Shown here one piece after another: positions 26,201 to 33,045 of a stretch of DNA of 64,000 nucleotides. Numbering within the stretch: position 1 is the first letter of the stretch; every line of letters begins with the position of its first letter. The DNA is taken from positions 605,578-669,577 of the forward strand of contig NZ_KB900388.1 of the NCBI RefSeq assembly GCF_000378825.1, written 5' to 3'. Made by a program: the position numbers and the translations under genes. Source of the DNA: Salinispora vitiensis. Lineage in GTDB: Bacteria; Actinomycetota; Actinomycetes; Mycobacteriales; Micromonosporaceae. Below the pieces are notes generated by a model that saw only the letters and a list, made by a program, of their open reading frames with translations, was not told where the DNA came from and made no database searches.

Positions 26201-26279
26201 CGGCGACCACCCGCCGATCGAGCCAGGTGACGAAGGCATCGCACGCCTCCTCCAGCGACTGCACCACCCTGCCGCTCAT
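23205..26279 (-). CDS. DrmA-like superfamily 2 helicase
   Basis: A 1024-residue protein with a long N-terminal region of about 370 residues, then an SF2 helicase core. Walker A is ATGGGKTET near residue 387, the Walker B position reads DELH near 628 and the C-terminal motifs include GVDIDRL near 836 and ARVGRRHPG near 866. A zinc-finger-like insert, CPFC...CTNPRC, lies near 506-530. This plan, next to a DUF1998 gene, matches DrmA of DISARM. Other DISARM parts (methyltransferase, phospholipase-D protein, SNF2 helicase) are absent here. The ATG overlaps the sigma-factor stop by four bases, so the two are translated together. Anti-phage function is inferred from family. Confidence 0.82.
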   Translation of the reverse strand: MSGRVVQSLEEACDAFVTWLDRRVVAAGRGDGLDRLDVAPSGTFWLGRLGCEDEVRKGTGDDRAERLDPCAIGIRLRPAEAPPWSMTVTVRARAWVRDPRDGPDPNRRWWRTGPVEEEIGVVAGAEGETFGAEQLRAAFAAVGAPGRTAEVRVEVEDWHQDPELVVQLVNTSPGKSRDLTDSHLYETQLEVSGLRTTPFQLEALPDSFRYDRDVPAYGLNVGVEVPAPGVFRSSDTTTVQTVRPDYWNSSRPEPTLSFERLAADPVPELTALVDALEAYDRAHWSASALGAREAAEGWTAEMRAEADRAAAEVFAELDRLRTGLRLLGTNSDIRQSFQLMNQAIGWSAKGRGYDAWRPFQVGFLLSAIRFLAEPAEDAKFVDTVWFATGGGKTETYLGLLLTTAFFDRLTGKRTGVTAWSRFPLRLLSLQQTQRFADALAGAELVRRDAVARRVADVKGAPFSLGFLVGQAGTPNKIVPRPADDEIGPDSPGMPDKYRVLLHCPFCRDEKLRMRFDRQRWKLEHHCTNPRCPWRRGALPVYVVDQEIFRFLPTVVVGTLDKAASIGLQQAMRGLVGPPQKVCSVDWHGFTYASRSKAPNGCLVPDCQGTLRSLPMPADRFAPSLRLQDELHLLRDSLGAVDSHYESLLDHLQQELSGSQAKIVASSATLIGYDRQVEVLYRREGRVFPQPGPRSGESFWTLRRSEKLRRFVAVAPRGVTVEHVSDRTLDALQRSVRRLADEPSAVCTEAGIDPRHVEELLSLYGTNVVYGSTLYDVEAAGRSLGSNSTVDGINVEQLTGQTDFDEVRDILERLEKPEEKFSDRIHVVAASSMLSHGVDIDRLNTMVMLGLPLTTAEFIQTTARVGRRHPGLVYVLHKIGRERDAQTFRHFDQYVRQGDRFVDAIPITRRSRRVLALTLPGLVSARTLMVHEPASRQRLSNPAKLHQYLHDVELTPDVEAAAVAELLGLDGPEDSLHRQQIAEWVREWFTGLADPTITARFISEIGHPSPMRSLRDVEPQAPIHE

Positions 26280-27877
26280 CGGGTCTTCCTCTCCGTCGAC
26301 GCGCCGCGCCCCGGTTCGCTGCCCAAGTACGGCCGCAGCGCCAGCTTCTCCGTCGACCGCTGCAGCTTGCTCATGGCCTTTCCCTGGATCTGGCGGATCC
26401 GTTCGCGGCTGACGCCGTGGTCTGCGGCGATGTCGTCCAGGGTCTCTTCCGCGCCGGTGCTGAGGCCGAACCGGCGGCGGATCACGTCGACGGCTCGGTC
26501 GGGGAGCACCGTGCGGAGGAGGCGATCGACCTCGCCGCGCAGGGTCGCGTGCTCGACGATCGCTGCCGGGTCGGTGCGCCCATCACGCTCCTCGTCGTGG
26601 CCGAGGACGTCCGAGAGGCGAAGGTCACCATCCACACTGAGTAACAGGTCGATGCTGAGAGCCGGTTGGGCAAGCTCCAGCATCGCCTGGACCTTGCCTG
26701 GCTCCATGCTGGTGGTGTCGGCCAGTTCGTCGAGCGTCGGCTCTCGACCCAGCCGGTCGGTGAGCTTCCGGGTCGCCCGCCGGATTTTCTGGATCCGTTC
26801 GTGGACATGCAGGGGTACGCGGATGATCCGGCCGTGGTTGCCGATGCCCCGTTCGATGCTCTGTTTGATCCACCACGTCGCGTAGGTGGAGAACTTGTAG
26901 CCCTTGGAGCCGTCGAACAGGTGGGCGGCGTGGATGAGGCCCGTGTTGCCGTCCTGGATGCGGTCGGCGAAGGCGACGCCGGTCTGGCGGTATTGCCGGG
27001 CTTTGGCGATCGACACCACGAGCCGCAGGTTCGCACACACCAACGCCGTGTGGGCGTGCTGCCCCTCGATCGCACGGTTGTGTAGCGACCGGCGGTCCGT
27101 CGCGGATAGGTCCGATCCGTTGGCATCGAGTGCGGCCCGAGCCGTTGCGCCCTGCTTCATCAACGACCAGAGCTCTACCTCGCGAGCGGCGTCGAGCAGC
27201 GGGTATCGCCCGATCTCCCGGAGATACTGGCGAACCGTGTCGTCGGGTGGTTCGTTGCCCGGTCGGCCGGACCTGACCGGTCCCGTGCTGGCCAAGGCTG
27301 GGAGGTCAACGCCAGCGTCGGCCAAGAGGCCGAGTAGCTCACCGGTCTGTGCCGCGGTGAGGCTTCGCCGGGTTGCCAGCAGGGCGACGTCGGCACGGGT
27401 GAGCCTTCCCCCCGTCCGGATCCAGTCTCCGAAAAGGTCCTCGAACGCCCGGCCGACGGCATCGTCTGCGGGAAGGGGATCGGGAGGCACCGGATCGTCA
27501 TCGAACATCCACCCGACGTCACTGTCCGGTAGGTCGTCGTCCAGTGTGGCCTCAGCCCCGCTAACCGCCGGCTCGGTGGCGGTTTCGGTCGCGGTCGTGG
27601 TCGTGGCGGTACTGGTGGTCTCGGTGGCACTGGTGGTGGTAGCGGTGGGGGCGACCTGGGCTTGGGGCGTTGGGGTAGCGTCTGGAGGACGGGTGCGGTC
27701 GCTGCTGGCCTGCGGCTGGGCCAGCGCCACCACGAGCGCATCAATGTCGCTGCGGGTAAGGCGGTGCCGGGCGACGAACTCCGCGATCGCGGACTGTGCC
27801 TGGTGTACGTCCCGGTTGTCAATGATCGCTCGTAGTTCGTCCATGAGTGCAGCAGACGCTTTCGCGGATCGCACCAT
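26276..27877 (-). CDS. Primary-type (RpoD/HrdB-like) sigma factor
   Basis: A 533-residue sigma-70 with regions 1.2 to 4. Region 1.2 reads DDTVRQYLREIGRYPLL near residue 215. Region 2 holds the core-binding and -10 recognition segment, including YKFSTYATWWIKQSIERG. Region 4 has ETLDDIAADHGVSRERIRQI. The N-terminal 200 residues are atypical, with a Thr/Ala/Glu low-complexity stretch (about residues 75-105) and an acidic DDDP-rich segment. Its ATG directly follows the stop of a seven-codon leader ORF, and its stop overlaps the helicase start. A sigma factor heading a helicase/DUF1998 operon is unusual and suggests control of, or by, the defence-like genes. Confidence 0.88.
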   Translation of the reverse strand: MVRSAKASAALMDELRAIIDNRDVHQAQSAIAEFVARHRLTRSDIDALVVALAQPQASSDRTRPPDATPTPQAQVAPTATTTSATETTSTATTTTATETATEPAVSGAEATLDDDLPDSDVGWMFDDDPVPPDPLPADDAVGRAFEDLFGDWIRTGGRLTRADVALLATRRSLTAAQTGELLGLLADAGVDLPALASTGPVRSGRPGNEPPDDTVRQYLREIGRYPLLDAAREVELWSLMKQGATARAALDANGSDLSATDRRSLHNRAIEGQHAHTALVCANLRLVVSIAKARQYRQTGVAFADRIQDGNTGLIHAAHLFDGSKGYKFSTYATWWIKQSIERGIGNHGRIIRVPLHVHERIQKIRRATRKLTDRLGREPTLDELADTTSMEPGKVQAMLELAQPALSIDLLLSVDGDLRLSDVLGHDEERDGRTDPAAIVEHATLRGEVDRLLRTVLPDRAVDVIRRRFGLSTGAEETLDDIAADHGVSRERIRQIQGKAMSKLQRSTEKLALRPYLGSEPGRGASTERKTR

Positions 27878-27901
27878 TTAGGTGATGATGGCGGTAGTCA
27901 T
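27878..27901 (-). CDS. Seven-codon leader ORF before the sigma gene
   Basis: ATG at 27901 opens the peptide MTTAIIT and ends with TAA, which is followed at once by the sigma-factor ATG. A strong GGGGAGGAAG ribosome site precedes the leader, while the sigma ATG has none of its own. This favours reinitiation, so sigma translation would depend on leader translation. The Thr and Ile codons resemble attenuation leaders, but with so few codons that is speculation. Confidence 0.5.
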   Translation of the reverse strand: MTTAIIT

Positions 27902-28044
27902 GCTTCCTCCCCTGGCTGGTAGCGCTCAGCGTAGGGAATGGATGCGACAAAGAACATGAATCGAACAAATGTTCCATGACTCGTCGGTGCGGGACGCGCT
28001 CAGCGGGTCTTCCAGCTTGAGTGCTGCGCGCGTAGACTCCGTCG

Positions 28045-28240
28045 GTGCTTGAGGTGGCGGGGGAATTCGAGATTCACATTACGGCTCATGCTCATCACGC
28101 CGAGAGGCTGGCGGCGTTTGCCGCTGAGCACGGGGGTCAAATTTATCCAAGTTGTGCTTGATCATGGTGAGTACGCGCGGCCGGCAGCTACCCCTGCTGT
28201 TGGCATTGGCCCTCGGTCGTCCTGGATCTCAGGAGGTTTA
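28045..28240 (+). pseudogene. Frameshifted remnant of an unidentified gene
   Basis: A GTG at 28045 opens a plausible protein (GEFEIHITAHAHHAER, then LAAFAAEHG) that soon meets a stop. Losing one G from the run at 28132-28136 restores a frame reading VKFIQVVLDHGEYARPAAT. The joined text has the regularity of a real domain and resembles, from memory, an N-terminal segment FEVHLTV...AEHGLKFTHIVLDRG found in some actinobacterial proteins. TAGACT (28033-28038) six bases before the GTG could be its old -10. The remnant breaks off before the ABC gene. Confidence 0.4.
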
Positions 28241-28244
28241 GCTG

Positions 28245-28988
28245 GTGTCTGCAGTTCTCCAGGATTGTACTTTTCAGTACCGTGCCGACATTCCGGTGTT
28301 CCGTGACCTGACCATCGAGCTTCAGCCCGGTGCGACGGTGTTGCTCGGTCCCAACGGTGCCGGGAAGTCCACGCTGTTGTCGCTGATCGTGGGGCTGCTG
28401 CGGCCAGACGCCGGCACCGTACGCATTGGTCGGCTGGTCAGTCACGCCCGGCGTACCCGGTCGCGCTACCGTCGTTCGGTCGGTTGGCTACCGCAGCGCG
28501 TCGTGGCGATGCCGGGTTTGAAGGTGCGGGAGCAGGTCGCCTACGCGGGCTGGCTGAAGGGGCTCAACCGCCGGGATGCCTGGGCCAACGCGGCGCAGGC
28601 GTTGGGTCGGGTTGGCCTGGGGGAGCTGGCGGAACGACCCAGTAAGACGCTTTCCGGTGGTCAGCTCCGGCGGGTCGGGATCGCGCAGACCCTGGTTCAC
28701 GACGCGAAGCTGGTCGTGATGGACGAGCCCTCGGCTGGGTTGGATCCGCAGCAGCGGCGGGTGCTGCGGGAGGTGCTCAACGGGGTTGCCGGCGATGTCG
28801 ACCTGCTGGTGTCGACGCATCAGACCGAAGACATCAGTGATATCTACCAGCAGGTGGTGGTGCTGGATCACGGCGTGGTGCGGTTCCACGGTGGGGTGCC
28901 GGAGTTTATGGCGCTGGCGCAGCCGAACGTCGAGCTGTCTCGACGGGCCGAGGACTCCTACGCGCAGTTGATCGGTGCGGAGGTATGA
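28245..28988 (+). CDS. ABC transporter ATP-binding protein
   Basis: A 247-residue ABC ATPase with Walker A GPNGAGKST near residue 35, signature LSGGQLRRVGIAQ near 140, Walker B LVVMDEPSAGLD near 160 and switch His in LLVSTHQTED. It resembles subunits of two-gene exporters for antibiotics or lantibiotic-like peptides. GTG at 28245 has AGGAGG (28231-28236) upstream. Its stop overlaps the start of the large membrane protein by four bases. The substrate is unknown. Confidence 0.9.
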   Translation: MSAVLQDCTFQYRADIPVFRDLTIELQPGATVLLGPNGAGKSTLLSLIVGLLRPDAGTVRIGRLVSHARRTRSRYRRSVGWLPQRVVAMPGLKVREQVAYAGWLKGLNRRDAWANAAQALGRVGLGELAERPSKTLSGGQLRRVGIAQTLVHDAKLVVMDEPSAGLDPQQRRVLREVLNGVAGDVDLLVSTHQTEDISDIYQQVVVLDHGVVRFHGGVPEFMALAQPNVELSRRAEDSYAQLIGAEV

Positions 28989-30301
28989 ACGAGCGGAGCG
29001 CTGGCAGCTGGCGGACGATTTACCCCTGGCGCGCTCGTGCGGAGATCTACGTGACCGGGCCGATGCTCGCCCTGGTGCTTCTCCAGGGGACGGCAGTGAC
29101 CGATACGGTCACGTCCGGGTACTGGATGGCCGCGGTGGCCGAGGCCAACCTGATGTTGTTCATCCTCGTGCCGCTCTGCGCGGTCTGCGCCGCCTGGGAG
29201 GGGGCGCGGCACCGCGGCGGCGGCGTCAACGAACTGGGCATCGCTCGGCCGGTGTGGGTGGTCGCTGCCGTCGCGGTGGCGCCGACGTTGGTGATGGGGG
29301 TGCTCGGGGTTGCCGCAGCGGTGCTGTCGACCGCGCCTGCGGCAGTCGGTGCGCCCGGAGTCCCGCCGCTCGGGTTGATTGGTGTCTACCTGGTGGTGAT
29401 GGCCGGTCACACCATTGTCGGCTACGGTCTTGGGCGTTGGCTGCCGCCGGCGCTGGCGCTGCCGGCCAGCCTGGGTGGCTCCTACGTGTGGCTGGCTTAC
29501 CCGGCTGCGGTCGAGCCGTTCTGGATCCGGCACCTCAACGGACTGTCCTTTGAAAGCTGCTGCTCGATCGGCTATCAGCCGGACAGCCGGGCGGTGCTGG
29601 CCACCGTGCTCTTCGCCGTCGGCATCGGTGTTGGCACGCTGATCGCGCTGGGCGGAAGCCGGCTGTCTCGCATCGGCGGTGCGGTGAGCGGCACCGCCCT
29701 GCTTCTGGTCGCGGTCACGGTGGCGTTGCCGCTCGGCCCCTCGGTTAGTGCCCCGCGCGACGGAGCACCGCGGTGTGCTGGGCAGCGGCCCACGCTGTGC
29801 CTGTGGCCGGAGCAGGAGCAGGCCCGAGATGTCATCCACCCGGTGCTGGCAGCGGCGTACTCCCGGCTCGGCGAGGTCGGCCTCATGCTGCCGGAGACGG
29901 TGACCAGCGACGTCCGCGCTGCCGACACCAAACAAGGCAACGCGGCTGAGGCGGTCTCCATCAACCCGCCGGCCAGTCCGGACCCGCAGATGGTGGTACG
30001 GAGCCTGGCGAGCAGCCTTGTGCCGGACACATTTCCGCCCTGCGCGGCCCACGGGCCGTGGCCAGGCGCCCACAACGATGCCGCGTTGACGGTGTGGGTG
30101 GCGTTGGCAGCCGGCGTGCCGGCATCGACGTTGGACTCGACCGCCCCGCCGGAGCTGATGGACCTGGTGCTCCGGGTACGTCAAGAACTCGACAACGAGC
30201 AGCAGCTCGCCTGGTACCGCGCCAACGTGGTGCCGATGGGCGACTGCACCACCCCGCCGCGACTTGACCCAGCTTCCTTTGCATCGGAGCAGCCGCGGTG
30301 A
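28985..30301 (+). CDS. ABC-linked membrane protein with extracytoplasmic C-terminal domain
   Basis: A 438-residue protein with about six membrane segments in the first 250 residues, then some 185 hydrophilic residues. The tail has four or more Cys (CAGQRPTLCLWPEQEQ, later PPCAAHGPW and GDCTTPP) that could form disulfides outside the membrane. It is translationally coupled to the ATPase before it and to the small membrane protein after it. It is presumably the permease of this ABC system; I recognise no specific family. Confidence 0.75.
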   Translation: MNERSAGSWRTIYPWRARAEIYVTGPMLALVLLQGTAVTDTVTSGYWMAAVAEANLMLFILVPLCAVCAAWEGARHRGGGVNELGIARPVWVVAAVAVAPTLVMGVLGVAAAVLSTAPAAVGAPGVPPLGLIGVYLVVMAGHTIVGYGLGRWLPPALALPASLGGSYVWLAYPAAVEPFWIRHLNGLSFESCCSIGYQPDSRAVLATVLFAVGIGVGTLIALGGSRLSRIGGAVSGTALLLVAVTVALPLGPSVSAPRDGAPRCAGQRPTLCLWPEQEQARDVIHPVLAAAYSRLGEVGLMLPETVTSDVRAADTKQGNAAEAVSINPPASPDPQMVVRSLASSLVPDTFPPCAAHGPWPGAHNDAALTVWVALAAGVPASTLDSTAPPELMDLVLRVRQELDNEQQLAWYRANVVPMGDCTTPPRLDPASFASEQPR

Positions 30302-30918
30302 TCTGGTGGTGGCGCACCCGCGCGTTGACCGCGGTGACGGTCGCGTTCGCCGGGAGCCTCGCCGCCGCGATCGTGCTCGGAGGTGAGGTGCTGCCGCTGC
30401 CCAGTCTGGCCGGGGCGTTGCTCGTGCCGATCGTGTTCGCGCTGTTGCTGCCGCTCGTCCCGATCGTCATCCTCTGGCACGGCATCGACCGCAGCGGCGG
30501 TGACCTGGACGCCACCGCGGTCCGCCTGGTGGCCGCTCGGGACCTGGGTGCCGCCGCGACGATCGTGCTGGTGACCGCGATTCTGGTCGGCGTCACCTCG
30601 ACGACCGGCTCGTGGCAGCTCGGCCCCGGATACCTGCGTAACCTCATCGGTTTCCTCGGGCTAGCCCAACTGGTCGCCCCGATCATCGGCACCCGACTCG
30701 CGGCGCTGGCCCCAGTCGGCGCGGTGATCGTCAGTGCGCTCTTCGGCACCGGCCACGGTGGCCTGGTGCACTGGTGGGCGTGGCCGGTCGCCGACACCCA
30801 CTCCACACTGGCCTTCGCCGAAGCGGCACTGCTGCTGGGGATCGGTTCGGCGGTAACGGTGTGGCGGTTCAACCGAAGCGGGCCTGCCCGGCTGGGCCGA
30901 TGGCGAGTCGCCCGGTAG
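30298..30918 (+). CDS. Integral membrane protein of the ABC operon
   Basis: A 206-residue protein with five or six hydrophobic segments and few charged residues apart from the Arg-rich C terminus. The GTG start overlaps the preceding stop (GTGA). It is the third and last gene of the operon and is likely a second permease or accessory subunit. I do not recognise a named family. Confidence 0.75.
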   Translation: MIWWWRTRALTAVTVAFAGSLAAAIVLGGEVLPLPSLAGALLVPIVFALLLPLVPIVILWHGIDRSGGDLDATAVRLVAARDLGAAATIVLVTAILVGVTSTTGSWQLGPGYLRNLIGFLGLAQLVAPIIGTRLAALAPVGAVIVSALFGTGHGGLVHWWAWPVADTHSTLAFAEAALLLGIGSAVTVWRFNRSGPARLGRWRVAR

Positions 30919-30946
30919 CCGGCCCAGCCGCGCTGATCCAAGAGGC

Positions 30947-30973
30947 ATGCCCCGGAGTCTGTCAGCGGGGCAT
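30947..30973. terminator. Stem-loop between convergent genes
   Basis: ATGCCCCG (30947-30954) pairs with CGGGGCAT (30966-30973) across an 11-base loop, and pairing extends with one mismatch. It lies 29 bases after the ABC operon stop and covers the stop of the convergent CU044_5270-like gene, so it may serve both directions. No T-run is present. Confidence 0.45.
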
Positions 30974-31912
30974 GGCAGCGTACTCGGCGACCAGGTACGA
31001 CCGGTAGGTGATCACCGCGGGGATCGGCACGTTCAACATGCCCGCCGTCTCGGTCAGCACCTCCTCGTATCCCAGCAACGCGCCGGACCCCGGATCGATG
31101 ATCACCGTGTACTGGGCGGGCAGGCCATGGAAGTCGGAGGTGATCGAGAACGCTTCCCCGGCCCGTCCGGCACGGTCGGTGACGGTGCCGGTCACCGTGA
31201 TGCCCGGCAGCTCAGCGAGGAGTCTGAGTGCCGCCGCGCGCTGCTCCGGGTTCAGCAGCCGTACCCCCGCGAGTTCGGTAACGGACTCCAGATACTGCAC
31301 CGGCGCCTCGTGGGCGGGCACGCCCGTGGTGAGCCATTCGCGTAGCGCGGTGGCGTCGGTGGGCACTGGGCCCTGCCAGTGGCTGTAGTACTCGCCGGCG
31401 GTGTAGTCGCGCGTCTCTTCCGACGAGTCGATCCGGCCGCCGCGCCGCTTCCACTCCCGGCGGTCGGCCTCGGACCGGAATATCGGGGGCAGTGCCTTCA
31501 GGGCCTCCCGGCCGGCGCCGTCTTCGGTCCGCCAGGACCGCCACTGCTCCGGCACAACTGCGGACGTCGTCCGTCCGTCGGTGACCGAGGAGTTCAGGAA
31601 CCAGTTCGCCGACTCCAGGTGCTCCACCGTGCCGGCCGGCCGTGGCGGTGCTGGCTGCCCCGCCGCCACCTCCGCCAGGCGCCGCAGCCGGGTACTGGCC
31701 GGTTCCGCGCTCGCCGGCGGGCCGTAGGTGAGCATCGCCGGAGTGGCCGCGTACGCCGGCTGCGGCTCCCGAACTGTCTCCAGCGCCACCGCACCGGCAG
31801 CCACCGCCAGTACCACCCCGCCGGCCGCCAGTACGAGACGGCGTCGTAGCACCGCCCGGCTGGCCGGGGGAGCGGCGCGGTCGGAGGCGAGGTGAACGTC
31901 GCCCGCGAGCAC
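30962..31912 (-). pseudogene. CU044_5270-family membrane-anchored protein, N-terminally truncated
   Basis: The product (up to 316 residues) has one membrane segment (RRRLVLAAGGVVLAVAAGAV) and a long extracytoplasmic part with EYYSHWQGPVP and a closing EEVLTETAGMLNVPIPAV, typical of the CU044_5270 family. These proteins are usually encoded right after an ECF sigma gene and begin with about 50 cytoplasmic residues. That N-terminal part is missing, and the only available start (GTG at 31912, no ribosome site) lies within the sigma coding sequence in another frame. A deletion that joined the two genes explains this. Some translation by coupling cannot be excluded. Confidence 0.6.
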
Positions 31913-32328
31913 CCGAGAACGACCGCCGCCTCGGCAGCGGTCAGACGCTCCCAGGCGACCAGCCGAAGCACCTCCCGATCTGTCGCCGGGACCTGGTCGA
32001 ACGCGACGGCAACGTCACGCTTGCTGGTCACCTCGTCCGCGTGATCCGCCACCACTGCCTGATCCCGCTCCGCCGCAACCCGCAACGTCAACTCCCGCCA
32101 CCGTCGACGTCCCCTGGCCTCGTTGGCCAGTACCAGGCGCGCCACCCCGTACAACCACGGCAGGGCCGGCTCCGTCGGAACTTCATTCAGGCGGCGCCAC
32201 GCGACGAGGAAGACCTCGGCGACCACATCGCCGACCTCAGCGCCGACGATGCGGCGAGTCACATACCGCCACACGTCACCGTGGTGACGCTCGTACAACT
32301 CGGTGAAACGGTCTTCGCTGCCACCCAT
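31894..32328 (-). pseudogene. ECF sigma factor, truncated within region 4
   Basis: ATG at 32328 follows TAGGAGG at good distance. About 145 residues match an ECF sigma factor: region 2 (FTELYERHHGDVWRYVTRR through VFLVAWRR) and the first part of region 4 (DREVLRLVAWERLTAAEAAV, VLGCSRATF). Where the recognition helix should continue with the usual RLHRARRRL, the frame turns into Pro/Arg-rich text that runs out of register through the neighbouring gene to 31594. Loss of the end of region 4 should abolish -35 binding. It is probably a pseudogene left by the deletion noted for the partner gene. Confidence 0.6.
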
Positions 32329-33045
32329 GGCACCTCCTACTGGTGCTTATGTCCGGCACCAGCCGCGACATCACCACCAGTAACGAGAAACCACCCAAGA
32401 GCGTCTGCCGCCGGCCGATGACCAGAGCGGCCGGCGGCCATCCGACGTTCTCTTGGCCTACTGAGCCATTCAGCGCAACGAGGCCGGTGCGGTAGGAGAC
32501 GGTCCGGCTTGTCCGGACCGGCCGGGACGTCACTGCAGCCGGGCGGGCATCCGGGCGGGCGGGCGGTCGTGCGTCGTCCTGCCGGGGCTAGGTGGTGCTG
32601 TGTCGCCCGCTGTCGAGTTGCCCTCATGGATGGGGCGCAGGAATACCCGCGCCCGCCTCGATCGACATCCCGTTCTATTCCGGCTGATAGCACCTGCTCG
32701 CGGCGGCCCGAGTCGAGCCTTGGTGTCGGTCCCGCCGGTGGGGCAGCTCGACAGCGAACGTAACGCTGGCATCCTAGCGGCCATCAGCATTGATGCCCAT
32801 TAGTGTCAATCGATGCTGCTTCGGTGTACCCCTCCTCATCCGCGTCGCCGGCAATCCGTGCCCGCCGACGCGCCAACCTTTTCGGGGCATCGCCGGCCAC
32901 CATCTCGGGGCGCCCCGGATCCGCAACATCAGCCTCTGTCCCTGGAAAGTCGGCGACACCGTCGCGGCAGCCTTGGTCATCCTCCACACCGACCACCAAC
33001 AAGCCACCTGATCAGCCAACGTCACGGCCCGTTACGCGGAAAGGC
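32329..33045. other. Intergenic region without a clear gene
   Basis: About 720 bases with no reading frame that combines a ribosome site with family-like sequence. A frame at 32793-33011 (MPISVNRCCFGVPLL...) could be a decayed fragment. Short G/C-rich direct repeats of GGGC occur near 32530-32570. No tRNA, terminator or operator was recognised. Confidence 0.5.

Noticed and set aside
21553..26279. Complete DISARM system
   Set aside because: Only DrmA-like and DrmB-like genes are present. No methyltransferase, phospholipase-D-type or SNF2 gene lies beside them; flanking genes are a HIT protein and a sigma factor.
27541..27660. Tandem DNA repeat as a mobile or CRISPR-like element
   Set aside because: The GGTGG-like repetition is the coding sequence of the Thr/Ala-rich tract of the sigma factor, in frame throughout.
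32793..33011. Small plus-strand reading frame (MPISVNRCC...)
   Set aside because: No ribosome site, no recognised family and no operon context. It could be a decayed fragment, but support is too weak.
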